From Flavobacterium haoranii (GTDB taxonomy: Bacteria > Bacteroidota > Bacteroidia > Flavobacteriales > Flavobacteriaceae), in the NCBI RefSeq assembly GCF_009363055.1, contig NZ_CP045292.1, positions 2,294,001-2,358,000 on the forward strand: a stretch of 64,000 nucleotides of DNA, read 5' to 3'. The translations under genes and the position numbers were made by a program. The notes under the pieces were generated by a model. That model saw nothing but the letters and a program-made list of their open reading frames with translations. It ran no database searches and was not told the origin of the DNA. The first letter of the stretch is position 1; each line of letters begins with the position of its first letter. Below, piece by piece: positions 55,027 to 64,000 of the stretch.

Positions 55027-58000
55027 TTGAAATCACATTCATTTACTATATACAATGCTTCGGCAGGTTCGGGAAAGACTTTTACACTTGCTAAAGAATA
55101 TTTGAAAATTCTTTTTTTATCGCCTAATGACGATGCTTATAAAAGAATTCTAGCCATCACTTTTACTAATAAAGCAGTAGAAGAAATGAAAAGTAGAATT
55201 TTAAATAGCTTGTTGGCTTTTTCTAAAGATGTGGTAGATGATGATTTTCAAGATTTATTAGAAGCTATTCATATCGAAACTGGTTTGTCGTTTGCAACAA
55301 TTAGAGATAAATCGAAAGCAATTGTAAAGAATATTATTCATAATTATTCTTCATTTGGAATTTCTACTATCGATAAATTTACTTTAAAAGTAATTCGTTC
55401 ATTTGCTCAAGATTTAAATTTACCTTCAAATTTTGAAGTTACTTTAGATACAAAATCGCTTTTACAGGAAGCCGTTGATTTGGTAATTTCAAAAGTAGGA
55501 GAAGATGAAGAACTAACTTCTTTTTTAGTTGATTTTTCTAAAACAAAAACAGATGAAGATAAAAACTGGGATATTTCTTATGAATTGTATGAAATAGCCG
55601 AGTTACTTACAAAAGAAATTCACGCGAAGGAAGTAAATCAATTAGATGGAAAAACGTTCAATGATTTTGTTGAAGTTAGATTAAAATTAAAACATCAAAA
55701 AGAAGCACTAGAGAATGAAATAATTGAAATTGGATTAAAGTCATTAAAACTTATAGAAGCCAATTGTGTTATAAATTCTTTTTATCGTTCTTTAGTTCCA
55801 AACTTTTTACAAAAAATTGCTTCAGGTAATTTATCTATCAATACCACTGTTGTTAAATATTTAGACGGAGAAAGTTCAAGATACTCTAAAACTACTTCAG
55901 CGGCAGATAAAAATTGGATTGACGATAATGCTATCTATATTTTAGATCAAATTTTAAAAATAAATGAACTTGTAGGGAAACTTTATTTCTACAGTGCATT
56001 TCAAAAAAATATTACACCATTATCTTTATTAAACACAATTAATAAAGAATATAAAAAAATACAAGAAGAGCAAAACACATTATCAATTGCCGATTTTAAT
56101 AAAATTATTTCCGATGAGATTCAAGATCAACCATCGCCTTTTATATATGAAAAGTTAGGCGAAAAATACCGTCATTTTTTATTGATGAGTTTCAAGATAC
56201 ATCAGAAATGCAGTGGAACAATTTAATTCCGTTAATAGATAATGCGCTTTCTTCCGAAGACAATGGAATTAAAGGAAGTTTAATGTTAGTGGGCGATCCA
56301 AAACAATCTATTTACAGATGGCGTGGTGGAAAAGCAGAGCAATTTATAGAATTAAGCAAAACACAAAATCCATTTTCTAACAAAGACAAGTTAGTAGAAA
56401 ATTTAAAAACAAATTATAGAAGTTATAGTGAAGTTATAGATTTCAATAATAAGTTTTTCCATCATTTAGCCAATCAATTCGAGAATTTAGATTACCAAAA
56501 ATTATATAAAGAAACTTCCATTCAAGAAGAAAATAATAGAAAAGGCGGTTATGTAAATTTATCTTTTATTTCAACTGAAAATGAAGAATTTTATGATGCC
56601 GAGGAGGAAGATTTGAGTTATAAAAATAAATTGTATCTCGAAAAAACTTTAGAAACTATTGAAAAGTGTCTAGAAAATGGATTTCAATTAGGTGAAATTG
56701 TTTTACTTACTCGAGCTAAGCGAGAAGGTGTTTTGTTGGCCAATTTTTTAACCGAAAAAAATATCCAAATTTTAACGTCTGAAGCTTTAATGTTACAAAA
56801 TGCTACTGAAGTTAGACTGTTGATTTCGGCTTTAAGGTTTTTAAACAATCCAAACGATTTAGAATCAAAAGCTATGATTCTGTATTTTGTGGCCAAATAT
56901 TTCCAAAAAGAATTACCTGTTCACGATTTCATAGTTCATAATTTAAGATTAACCGAAGCTGAAACTGAAGCCAATTTTAAAAATCTTGGAATTTCAATTT
57001 CGTTTAAAACGTGCCGAACAAAATCTTTGTATGAAGTTGTTGAAATTTTGATTAATGCTTTTCTAAAAGAGAAATCAAATAATTCTTATGTGCAATATTT
57101 TCTTGATTTGGTTTTAGAGCGCGATGCTAAAAACAAATCGAGCGTTGCCGATTTTATAGATTATTGGGATAAAATTGGTTTCGAAAAAAGTATTCCGTCT
57201 CCAGAAGGAACAAATGCCATTAGAATAATGACTATTCACAAATCTAAAGGTTTAGAATTTCCGGTTGTAATTTATCCTTTTGCCGAAGAAGATTTTTCTA
57301 GAAATAAATCTGATAAAATTTGGATTGATTTTGAAGAAAGTAACGAATTCGATTTACCTAAAGCTTTAGTAAATAAAAATAAAGATGTGATAAATTATGG
57401 CGAAAGTGCACAATTGGTTTTTGAAAAAGTAGATCAAGAGCAAAAATTCGATACTATAAATGTTTTATATGTTGCCTTAACAAGAGCTAAGGAGCAATTG
57501 TACATTATTTCTAATAAAATTGTTTCTAAAAAAGGTGTAATTAACGAAAAGAATTTGTCCTATTATTTTCTAGAATATTTAATGTCGGTTAATAAGTTTA
57601 ATGACAATATTTTAGAATATGAGTTCGGTTCAAGTAAAAGAATTTCGATATATAAAACTAAAGAAAGTCTTCAGCAAAACATTCTTAATGTTGAGAACAA
57701 ATTAGAGTTTAACCAAATTAAAATTGCTCAAAAAGAAGCTTTGCTTTGGGGAACTGCTCAGCAAGAAGCGATAAATTATGGGAATACGTTACATGAAATT
57801 ATGGCTTTAATTTACAGTAAAAATGATGTTGAGGTTGCTTTAGAAAAAAACATAGAAAATGGCGTTATAACTATAAATGAATCAAAAGCTTTTAGAAATA
57901 CAATTCAAGAAATTATTAATCATCCAGAATTAGAGTCTTTTTTGATGGAAAGAATAAGGTTTTAAATGAGCAATTAATTTTAGATTCCGAATTTGGTAAC

Positions 58001-58189
58001 CTAAAACCAGATAAAATTGTGATTCAAGGAACCAATGTTTTAATTCTTGATTATAAAACAGGAGAATTTTCAGATAATCACAAAAAACAGTTAGAAAAAT
58101 ACGCATTAACATTGCAGAAAATGAACTTTAAAGTAATTAAAAAAGTATTAGTTTATACAAACCAATCGATACAAGTAGTACTTTTGTAA
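55027..58189 (+). CDS. UvrD/AddA-like helicase-nuclease, two frameshifts
   Basis: Three frames join into ~1054 residues. It starts with TTG (KSHSFTIYNASAGSGKTFTL, Walker A) as no ATG fits. Breaks are in T6 runs at 56175-56180 (repair gives HFFIDEFQDTSEMQWNNL, motif II) and 57938-57943 (repair gives ELESFFDGKNKVLNEQL). Other motifs: VGDPKQSIYRWRGGKAEQF, RIMTIHKSKGLEFPVVIYPF and VALTRAKEQLYII. The repaired tail holds LILDYKTGEF, the nuclease core motif, and ends at the TAA 58187-58189. It probably works with the AddB-like protein at 60965 in double-strand break end processing. Confidence 0.9.
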
Positions 58190-58204
58190 AAACAAAACCA
58201 AATT

Positions 58205-59401
58205 ATGTACGGAAAAATCAAACAACACTTACAACAAGAGATAGAAACCATCAAAGAAAATGGTCTTTATAAAAAAGAGCGTATCATTACTTCGCCACAA
58301 GGGGCAGAAATTACGATATCAACAGGAGAGAAAGTTTTAAATTTTTGCGCTAATAATTATTTAGGGTTGTCGTCACATCCTGAAGTTGTTCAAGCAGCAA
58401 AAGATGCTTTAGATACACACGGATTCGGAATGTCGTCTGTACGTTTTATTTGTGGAACTCAAGATATTCACAAAGAATTGGAGCAAAAAATTGCTCATTT
58501 TTATGGAACTGAAGATACAATATTATATGCTGCTGCTTTTGATGCCAATGGTGGTGTTTTTGAACCTTTATTAGGAGAAGAAGATTGTATTATTTCTGAT
58601 AGTTTAAATCACGCATCAATTATTGATGGCGTTCGTTTGTGTAAAGCGGCTCGCTATCGTTATCAAAATAATGACATGACCGATTTAGAAGCACAATTAA
58701 TAGCTGCTTCAGAAAAAGGTCATCGTTTTAAATTAATTGTTACAGATGGAGTTTTTTCTATGGACGGTTTAGTAGCTCCATTGGATAATATTTGTGACTT
58801 AGCAGATAAATATGATGCCATGGTAATGGTAGATGAATGCCATGCTGCTGGTTTTATTGGCGCAACAGGAAAAGGAACATTAGAGGCTAAAGGTGTAATG
58901 GGTAGGGTAGATATTATTACTGGTACACTTGGAAAAGCTTTAGGAGGAGCGATGGGAGGATATACAACTGCTAAAAAGGAAGTTATTGAAATTTTACGTC
59001 AGCGTTCTCGTCCTTATTTGTTTTCAAACTCTTTAGCACCTTCAATTGTTGGGGCTTCTTTAAAAGTTTTTGAATTATTAGAAAAAGATACTTCACTACG
59101 TGATAAATTAGAGTGGAATACAAACTATTTCAAAGAAGGAATGAAAAATGCTGGTTTCGATATTATAGATGGCGATTCTGCAATCGTACCTGTAATGTTA
59201 TATGATGCTAAGCTTTCTCAAGTAATGGCAGATGAACTATTAAAGAAAGGAGTTTATGTAATTGGATTCTTCTATCCAGTTGTGCCTCAAGGTAAAGCTA
59301 GAATTAGAGTACAATTATCGGCTGCTCATGAAAAAGAACACTTGGATAAAGCTATAAGTGCATTTACTGAAGTTGGTAAAATGTTAAAAGTCATAAATTA
59401 A
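58205..59401 (+). CDS. kbl: Glycine C-acetyltransferase (2-amino-3-ketobutyrate CoA ligase)
   Basis: A 398-residue alpha-oxoamine synthase that joins or splits 2-amino-3-ketobutyrate, glycine and acetyl-CoA in threonine breakdown. Marks: [40 protein letters not shown] (PLP Asp/His) and [20 protein letters not shown] with the PLP lysine (~245). It starts 15 bases after the helicase stop, an unusual place since threonine dehydrogenase, its usual partner, is not in the window. Confidence 0.94.
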   Translation: MYGKIKQHLQQEIETIKENGLYKKERIITSPQGAEITISTGEKVLNFCANNYLGLSSHPEVVQAAKDALDTHGFGMSSVRFICGTQDIHKELEQKIAHFYGTEDTILYAAAFDANGGVFEPLLGEEDCIISDSLNHASIIDGVRLCKAARYRYQNNDMTDLEAQLIAASEKGHRFKLIVTDGVFSMDGLVAPLDNICDLADKYDAMVMVDECHAAGFIGATGKGTLEAKGVMGRVDIITGTLGKALGGAMGGYTTAKKEVIEILRQRSRPYLFSNSLAPSIVGASLKVFELLEKDTSLRDKLEWNTNYFKEGMKNAGFDIIDGDSAIVPVMLYDAKLSQVMADELLKKGVYVIGFFYPVVPQGKARIRVQLSAAHEKEHLDKAISAFTEVGKMLKVIN

Positions 59402-59436
59402 ATTCACTCTTGTTGTATAATTTTTAACAAAACTTT

Positions 59437-59464
59437 TTTGATTTAAAAAAAAATACTACATTTG
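59437..59464 (+). promoter_or_regulatory. ompA promoter
   Basis: TTTG (59437-59440) and TACATTTG (59457-59464), with 16 bases between, precede the ompA ATG by 38 bases; a strong promoter is expected for this abundant protein. Confidence 0.6.
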
Positions 59465-59502
59465 TGCTAATTATAACGCATTGTAATTAAATTTAGTAAA
59501 GT

Positions 59503-60903
59503 ATGAAACAACTTAAATTTTTTGCTGCTGCTTTAATGTTTGCTGGTTTTACTGCGCAAGCTCAAGATAGCAACAACCCATGGGCAGTATCGTTTGGTGT
59601 AAACGGTGTTGACACAAAAATTAGTGCTGAAGGTAATGATAAACCAAATTTTGTACAGTTAGCTAATGCTAACAAAAACTGGAATATTTTACCATCAGTG
59701 TCTTATTTAACTGTATCAAGATACGTTGGTGACGGATTTTCTTTCGGATTAACGGGATCGGTTAACAAAATTGACAGATGGATTGAAAGAGTTCCTGGTA
59801 CTGAGTCTACTGACATGGTTTACAATCCAGGTGACTTATCTTACTATGGTGTAGATGCTACTGTTAAGTATAGCTTTTTAGAAATGATTGGAACTAAATG
59901 GTTAGATCCATCATTACATTTAGGTGGAGGTTACCAATTTGTTGGTGATGCTTCTGCAGGTACTGTAAACGGAGGTGCTGGGTTAACTTTATGGTTTACT
60001 GAGCAAGTAGGTCTTAATTTTACTACAACTTATAAACATTCTTTTGATGACAATAGAATGCCAAACTTAGACGTTCCTACTCATTTCCAACACATGTTAG
60101 GTCTTACTTTCAAATTTGGTGGTAAAGATACGGACGGTGATGGTATTTATGACAAAGATGATGCATGTCCTGAAACTCCTGGTTTAGTTGAGTTCATGGG
60201 ATGTCCAGATACTGATGCTGACGGAATCGCTGATAAAGATGATTCTTGTCCAGATGTAGCTGGTTTAAAAGAATTCAATGGTTGTCCTGATACTGATGGT
60301 GACGGAATCATTGATTCAGAAGATGCTTGTCCTGAAGTAGCTGGTACTAAAATCATGAATGGTTGTCCTGATGCTGACGGTGACGGTGTTGCTGATAAAG
60401 ATGACAACTGTCCTCAAGTTAAAGGTCCAAAAGAAAACGGTGGTTGTCCTTGGCCCGATACTGATGGTGATGGTGTAAATGATAAAGATGACAAATGTCC
60501 AACAGTTGCTGGTACTGTAGCTAACAATGGATGTCCTGAAGTTTCTGAAGAAACTATTAAAAAATTAAATGATTATGCTAAAACAATATTATTTGATTCA
60601 GGTAAATCATCTTTCCAAAAACAAACTTTCCCAGTTTTAGAAGCTATTACAGCTATCTTAAAAGAATATCCAAATGCTAACTTCTCAATCGAAGGGCACA
60701 CTGATAGCCAAGGTGCTGATGCTTTAAACCAAAAGTTATCTGAAGCTAGAGCTGCTGCTGTTAAAGATTACTTAGTAGAGCACGGAATTTCTACAGCTAG
60801 ATTATCTTCAGTAGGTTTTGGTGAGTCAAAACCAATTGACACAAACAAAACTGCAAAAGGTAGAGCTAACAACCGTAGAGTTGAAGTTAAATTAGTAAAA
60901 TAA
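59503..60903 (+). CDS. OmpA-family outer-membrane protein with thrombospondin type-3 repeats
   Basis: A 466-residue protein. A signal peptide ([20 protein letters not shown]) leads to an eight-strand-like barrel (~25-210), then acidic calcium-binding type 3 repeats (~210-345: [38 protein letters not shown] and four similar units, each ending GCP), and a C-terminal OmpA domain (~355-466: [33 protein letters not shown]) that anchors to peptidoglycan. This is the abundant F. johnsoniae-type OmpA layout. The strong terminator after it separates it from the nuclease gene. Confidence 0.94.
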   Translation: MKQLKFFAAALMFAGFTAQAQDSNNPWAVSFGVNGVDTKISAEGNDKPNFVQLANANKNWNILPSVSYLTVSRYVGDGFSFGLTGSVNKIDRWIERVPGTESTDMVYNPGDLSYYGVDATVKYSFLEMIGTKWLDPSLHLGGGYQFVGDASAGTVNGGAGLTLWFTEQVGLNFTTTYKHSFDDNRMPNLDVPTHFQHMLGLTFKFGGKDTDGDGIYDKDDACPETPGLVEFMGCPDTDADGIADKDDSCPDVAGLKEFNGCPDTDGDGIIDSEDACPEVAGTKIMNGCPDADGDGVADKDDNCPQVKGPKENGGCPWPDTDGDGVNDKDDKCPTVAGTVANNGCPEVSEETIKKLNDYAKTILFDSGKSSFQKQTFPVLEAITAILKEYPNANFSIEGHTDSQGADALNQKLSEARAAAVKDYLVEHGISTARLSSVGFGESKPIDTNKTAKGRANNRRVEVKLVK

Positions 60904-60925
60904 TTTAATTAAAATATATCTAAAG

Positions 60926-60953
60926 AAAACGCCCCAATTAGGGGCGTTTTTTT
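60926..60953 (+). terminator. ompA terminator
   Basis: AAAACGCCCC / GGGGCGTTTT around AATTA, followed by a T tract. Confidence 0.9.
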
Positions 60954-60964
60954 ATTTTTATAAA

Positions 60965-63742
60965 ATGAATAATACAAATACATTCTTAGATCAATTAACC
61001 GCTAGTTTTTTAAAAGACTTTAATCTTTATAAAGATCAATTAACTATCGTTTTGCCTAATAAGAGAGCAAAAATATTTTTATTAGATAAAATAAAAAATA
61101 ATGCATCGCAAACAATTTTTGCTCCAATCGTTATTAGTATTGATGAGTTAATTCAAAATATAGCTCAAATTAGAGCAATTGATTCTGTTGAGTTGTTGTT
61201 TGAATTGTACCATGTTTATTTATCTTTAAAATTAGATGAAACCAATCAGTCTTTTAACGAGTTTACAAAATGGGGTAAAACATTAATTCAAGATTTTAAT
61301 GAAATAGATCGATATTTAATTGATCCAAATTATATATTTTCTTATTTATCGGAAATAAAGGCTTTAGAAAGGTGGGATTTAGACGCTGAGAATAAGACAA
61401 AACTGATAGATGACAACTTTGTTTTTTGGAAAAAATTACCTACATATTATCATAATTTTTACAAACATTTAAGAGTTAAAAGAGTTGGTTATCAAGGGCT
61501 TATTTATAGAGAGTCTGTTTCGGCTTTAGAAAAATTTATTGAAGAAACGAATAGATATTATGTTTTTGCTGGTTTTAATGCATTAAATAATGCGGAAGAA
61601 ATCATTGTACAGAAGTTTTTAGAAACGGAAAGAGCTAAAATTATTTGGGATATTGATGAATATTTTTTGCTGAACGATCATCACGATGTGGGTCTTTTTT
61701 TAAGGAGATACAAGAAAGATTGGAAATTTTATAAATCACATCCATTTGATTATATCAATCAAGAGTTTCAAAACAAAAAAAATATTGAAATAATTGGTAC
61801 TCCAAAATCTATTGGTCAAGCTAAAATTGCTGGAAAAATTATAGAAGATTTAATCAATAGTGGAAGTAGTATTGAAAAAACAGCTATAGTTTTAGGAGAT
61901 GAAAATCTATTGTTGCCGGTTCTTAATAATTTACCAAATATTGAAAGTGGATTGAATATTACTATGGGCTTTTCTGCTAAAAGTAATCCTATTCAATTGC
62001 TGTTAAATAATATTTTGAAGTTGCACATTACTGCTTTAAACAGAAGTAATTCTTCTTATACTTTTTATTATAGAGATGTTTTATCGGTTTTAAATAATGT
62101 TTTCGTTGAGCCTATTTTAAACGCTCATGAAGGAGTTAAATTTATAAAACAAAATAATTTTACTTTCTTTAATTATGAGACTTTTATTTCTATTAAAGAA
62201 TTTTCTCATTGTGTTGAGAGTGATTTTTTTAAAGTTCTATTTCAACCGTGGAACGATACTACTATTCTTGATATTTTGAATCGATTAAAATTAGTTTTAG
62301 ATTTTGTTAGAGAAGATCTTATTCTTGATGTCGAAAACCAAAGGATTAATATCACGTTTTTGCATTCGGTTTATAAAGAGCTTAATAAAATAATTTCTTA
62401 TCAAGAAAGATACAATTACATTAATAATGTTGATGATTTACAAGTTGTTTTTAAACAAATTCAAGATTTAGCCGAAGTTTCTTTCGAAGGTGAACCTTTA
62501 ACAGGTTTACAAATTATGGGTGTTTTAGAATCTAGGGTTTTAGATTTTGAAAATGTTATTATTACATCGGTAAATGAAGGAAAATTTCCTTCGGGGAAAG
62601 CGCAAATGTCATTTATTCCTTATGATGTAAAAAGAGAAATTGGTTTACCAACAAACAAAGAAAAAGACGCTATTTATAGTTATCACTTTTATCATTTATT
62701 ATTTAGAGCCAAAAATGTTTATTTACTCTATAATACAGATTCTGAAGGAATTGATGCAGGCGAGAAAAGTAGATTTTTACAACAATTAGAAATTGAAACG
62801 TTACCACAACATAATTTAAAGAAAACAACTTACAACGCTGTATTGCCAGAACGAGCTTATGAAAAATTTGAAATTCTAAAATCAGATTTACTTTTAGAAC
62901 GACTAAAAAGTATTGCAACTGAAAAGGGTTTTTCTCCTTCATCTTTGACGAATTTTATTCGCGATCCTAAACAATTTTATTTACAACGTGTTTTGAGTAT
63001 TAACGATGTTGATGATGTAGAAGAAAATATTGCTGTGAACACTTTGGGAACAATTATTCATAATGCTTTAGAAAAATTATATACGCCTTTAGAACAAAGT
63101 GGAAAAGTAATTGATATTAGTGATATTGATTATATGATTTCCAAAATTGATCAATTGGTTGAAGAAGAATTTAAAATTGTTTATAAACAAGGAAATATTA
63201 GAAAAGGGAAGAATTTTATTGCTTTTGAAGTAGCAAAGCGAAATATTTACAATTTATTACAATTAGAAAAAGAAGCGGTGCTCAATGGGGAAGAAATTCA
63301 AATTTTAGCTTTAGAGAAAGATTTGAGTTATATTTTAAAGGATGAGAATTTACCTTTCGAAATAAAAATTGCTGGTAAAGTAGACAGAATTGAAAAAAGG
63401 AATAATAAAATCCGAATAATAGATTACAAAACTGGTAAGGTAGAAGCTAGAAGTCTAAAATTAAAAGATTTTTCCTTTTTAATGGATGAAATTAAAAATG
63501 ATAAAATAATTCAGTTACTATGTTATGCTCTAATGTTATCATCAAATGATGATTTTAAAGACTATGAAGTAGAAGCTGGAATTATTTCATTTAAAAACCT
63601 TGGAGCTGGTTTTTTACCTTTCTTATATAATGATGATTCAAAAATAAGCGAAAGTGCTTTAAACGAGTTTAAAATAACTTTAATTGACCTTTTAAATAAA
63701 ATTCTAAATCCAGATATTCCATTTTTGGAACAAATTAAGTAA
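60965..63742 (+). CDS. PD-(D/E)XK nuclease family protein (AddB-like)
   Basis: A 925-residue protein. The N-terminal LPNKRAKIFLLDKI region resembles the inactivated helicase fold of AddB; the middle has SVNEGKFPSGKAQMSFIPYD (the family signature NEGxFP, ~535), and the C-terminus holds the RecB-type nuclease with GTIIHNALEKLY (His) and KIRIIDYKTGKVEAR (Asp and Lys, ~818). No iron-sulfur cysteine pattern was seen. It is the likely partner of the AddA-like helicase, which is three kilobases upstream with kbl and ompA between. Confidence 0.9.
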   Translation: MNNTNTFLDQLTASFLKDFNLYKDQLTIVLPNKRAKIFLLDKIKNNASQTIFAPIVISIDELIQNIAQIRAIDSVELLFELYHVYLSLKLDETNQSFNEFTKWGKTLIQDFNEIDRYLIDPNYIFSYLSEIKALERWDLDAENKTKLIDDNFVFWKKLPTYYHNFYKHLRVKRVGYQGLIYRESVSALEKFIEETNRYYVFAGFNALNNAEEIIVQKFLETERAKIIWDIDEYFLLNDHHDVGLFLRRYKKDWKFYKSHPFDYINQEFQNKKNIEIIGTPKSIGQAKIAGKIIEDLINSGSSIEKTAIVLGDENLLLPVLNNLPNIESGLNITMGFSAKSNPIQLLLNNILKLHITALNRSNSSYTFYYRDVLSVLNNVFVEPILNAHEGVKFIKQNNFTFFNYETFISIKEFSHCVESDFFKVLFQPWNDTTILDILNRLKLVLDFVREDLILDVENQRINITFLHSVYKELNKIISYQERYNYINNVDDLQVVFKQIQDLAEVSFEGEPLTGLQIMGVLESRVLDFENVIITSVNEGKFPSGKAQMSFIPYDVKREIGLPTNKEKDAIYSYHFYHLLFRAKNVYLLYNTDSEGIDAGEKSRFLQQLEIETLPQHNLKKTTYNAVLPERAYEKFEILKSDLLLERLKSIATEKGFSPSSLTNFIRDPKQFYLQRVLSINDVDDVEENIAVNTLGTIIHNALEKLYTPLEQSGKVIDISDIDYMISKIDQLVEEEFKIVYKQGNIRKGKNFIAFEVAKRNIYNLLQLEKEAVLNGEEIQILALEKDLSYILKDENLPFEIKIAGKVDRIEKRNNKIRIIDYKTGKVEARSLKLKDFSFLMDEIKNDKIIQLLCYALMLSSNDDFKDYEVEAGIISFKNLGAGFLPFLYNDDSKISESALNEFKITLIDLLNKILNPDIPFLEQIK

Positions 63743-63746
63743 AAAC

Positions 63747-63776
63747 AAAAGGCTAGTAAATATTTACTAGCCTTTT
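63747..63776. terminator. Bidirectional terminator after the nuclease gene
   Basis: A perfect 30-base palindrome, AAAAGGCTAGTAAAT and its complement, sits between convergent genes with T tracts outward. Confidence 0.88.
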
Positions 63777-63801
63777 ACTTTTTTATTAAAATAATTGATT
63801 C

Positions 63802-64000
63802 TTAATAAATTACTTTTTCTGTTTTTACAATGCCGTTATTGTCTTTTACTTTTACAATTAAAGCTTGGTTCGCTTTTAAGATTGATTGTACAGCAAAAGT
63901 TTCTTTATTGATTGCGTTGTTTTGATATAAAACTCTACCTAAAACATCATACACTACAATTTCTTGAATTGTTTTACTTGACGAAACTTGAATTCCTTCT
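63802..64000 (-). CDS. C-terminal sorting domain of a T9SS-secreted protein, 3' part
   Basis: The minus-strand frame ends at the TAA at 63802-63804 and continues off the right edge. The 65 visible residues include TIQEIVVYDVLGRVLYQNNA and TFAVQSILKANQALIVKVKD, ending KTEKVIY. This matches the type C-like T9SS sorting signal, which directs secretion through the T9SS, the system PorZ serves. The cargo domain is outside the window. Confidence 0.8.
   Translation of the reverse strand, partial: EGIQVSSSKTIQEIVVYDVLGRVLYQNNAINKETFAVQSILKANQALIVKVKDNNGIVKTEKVIY

Noticed and set aside
60147..60407. Minus-strand 86-codon serine/proline-rich frame inside ompA
   Set aside because: It is the antisense of the thrombospondin-3 repeats, and its repetitiveness comes from them.
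60120..60540. Direct repeats that look like a CRISPR-like or tandem DNA array
   Set aside because: They are in-frame protein repeats (DxDGDGxxDxxDxCP) of OmpA, not spaced identical DNA units.

Overview
The window is a strongly AT-rich chromosomal segment of a member of Bacteroidota, family Flavobacteriaceae, most likely Flavobacterium or a close relative. Evidence: type IX secretion genes (PorZ, a C-terminal sorting domain at the right edge), a GLPGLI/TonB-receptor pair, an IPExxxVDY protein, a long PurF, SusC-like receptors, OmpA with thrombospondin-3 repeats, hardly any Shine-Dalgarno sequences, and many promoters of the Bacteroidota type (-7 TAnnTTTG). No rRNA, tRNA, CRISPR array, phage or intact insertion sequence was seen.

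Layout. 1-11.7 kb: 3' end of a trans-sulfuration enzyme, an outer-membrane protein, glutamate dehydrogenase, porZ, an acyltransferase, recO, ileS, a DksA-like regulator and lspA. 11.7-16.4 kb: accessory island with a small lipoprotein, an XRE regulator facing two small paralogous secreted peptides, a GLPGLI protein and a large carboxypeptidase-like/TonB-receptor-like barrel protein. 16.4-23.3 kb: 5-formyl-THF cyclo-ligase, PLP decarboxylase, aspartoacylase-like protein, uvrC and a patatin-Omp85 fusion. 23.6-31.3 kb: aromatic amino acid catabolism (hmgA, hppD, tryptophan dioxygenase) interleaved with a four-helix-bundle protein, a DUF3108 protein, an M23 peptidase and pgi. 31.4-42.4 kb: TonB receptor, RlpA and an RND efflux operon behind a GbsR/MarR regulator, then TetR and a CYTH protein. 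42.7-50.5 kb: dinB, pyk, IPExxxVDY, rnc, fabF, acpP, purN, rnhA, araC-type regulator. 50.5-64 kb: DUF983, PfkB kinase, purF, a tandem duplicated RNA-like element, sodA, an AddA-like helicase, kbl, ompA, an AddB-like nuclease and a T9SS cargo tail.

Data quality: at least ten frameshifts break otherwise normal genes (acyltransferase, recO, GLPGLI, uvrC, M23 peptidase twice, RND permease, dinB, AddA-like helicase twice). All lie in short A or T runs and nearly all are one missing base. This is the pattern of homopolymer sequencing error, so these genes are annotated here at full length. Two more small genes (12573, 11882) look affected in the same way.

Most interesting parts: the tandem 140-bp RNA-like repeat with its own terminators (53910-54232); the XRE / twin-peptide / GLPGLI / barrel island with a shared 11-bp inverted operator-like motif (12060-16408); a promoter-to-terminator unit that looks like a free-standing small RNA (26481-26606); and a four-hairpin repeat element upstream of dinB (42456-42574).
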